DNA of 5,153 bases from Desulfobacterales bacterium (GTDB lineage Bacteria > Desulfobacterota > Desulfobacteria > Desulfobacterales > C00003106), in the NCBI GenBank assembly GCA_030594505.1, contig JAUVFC010000142.1, forward strand, positions 1 to 5,153, read 5' to 3'. Shown piece after piece: positions 5,140 to 5,153 of this stretch. Numbering within the stretch: position 1 is the stretch's first letter; the number at the start of each line of letters is the position of its first letter. Under the pieces are notes generated by a model. That model was given only the letters and a program-made list of their open reading frames with translations. It ran no database searches and was not told the origin of the DNA. The position numbers and the translations under genes are program-made.

Positions 5140-5153
5140 ATGACTATTTCCGC
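5140..5153 (+). CDS. Start of a gene cut by the window edge, possibly recA
   Basis: ATG at 5140 is preceded by AAGGAG (5126-5131) at 8 nt, a strong ribosome-binding site. Only MTIS and part of the next codon are visible, so the product cannot be identified from its sequence. In many deltaproteobacteria thpR lies just upstream of recA, which makes recA the leading guess from context. No recognisable LexA box was seen in 4981-5139. Confidence 0.6.

Overview
The window reads like chromosomal DNA of an anaerobic deltaproteobacterium (Desulfobacterota, perhaps Desulfobacterales-like). This is inferred from a soluble PAS hybrid histidine kinase of a style common there, two -24/-12 (sigma-54/RpoN) promoter matches in one short window, moderate GC with AT-rich gaps, and a thpR gene directly upstream of another gene start, where many deltaproteobacteria carry recA. 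No genus can be named from sequence alone.

Layout. Positions 1-425 are non-coding: a large imperfect palindrome at the left edge, GTTACA/TGTAAC inverted repeats (227-277), and a near-consensus sigma-54 promoter (359-374). This promoter serves a 531-residue cytoplasmic hybrid histidine kinase (426-2021), which ends at a GC-rich intrinsic terminator followed by a perfect 15-bp stem-loop. A gap of about 290 bases with several short hairpins and no convincing gene leads to a 436-residue PIN-PhoH protein (2392-3702, PhoH2/YlaK type). Eight bases past its stop, and convergent with it, lies the end of a 68-residue, cysteine-containing, two-helix membrane protein (3917-3711, minus strand). Upstream of that gene is a full match to the sigma-54 consensus (3998-4013). 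The gap 3918-4407 also holds two operator-like palindromes, an unproven 44-codon ORF, a likely sigma-70 promoter and four 7-bp tandem repeats that run up to the start of thpR (4408-4980, RNA 2',3'-cyclic phosphodiesterase). A second, inverted array of related heptamers follows thpR. At the right edge a well-placed ribosome-binding site and ATG begin another gene, possibly recA, of which only 14 bases are visible.

How the genes relate. There is no single operon. The kinase and the small membrane protein appear to be separate RpoN-dependent units flanking the PhoH2 gene, which makes joint control by an enhancer-binding protein plausible but unproven. thpR and the next gene form an ordinary housekeeping pair. 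I see no clear new defence or mobile system. The points most worth following are the paired sigma-54 promoters with their upstream palindromes, the unusual H-box and cysteine-rich PAS domain of the kinase, and the heptamer arrays on both sides of thpR.
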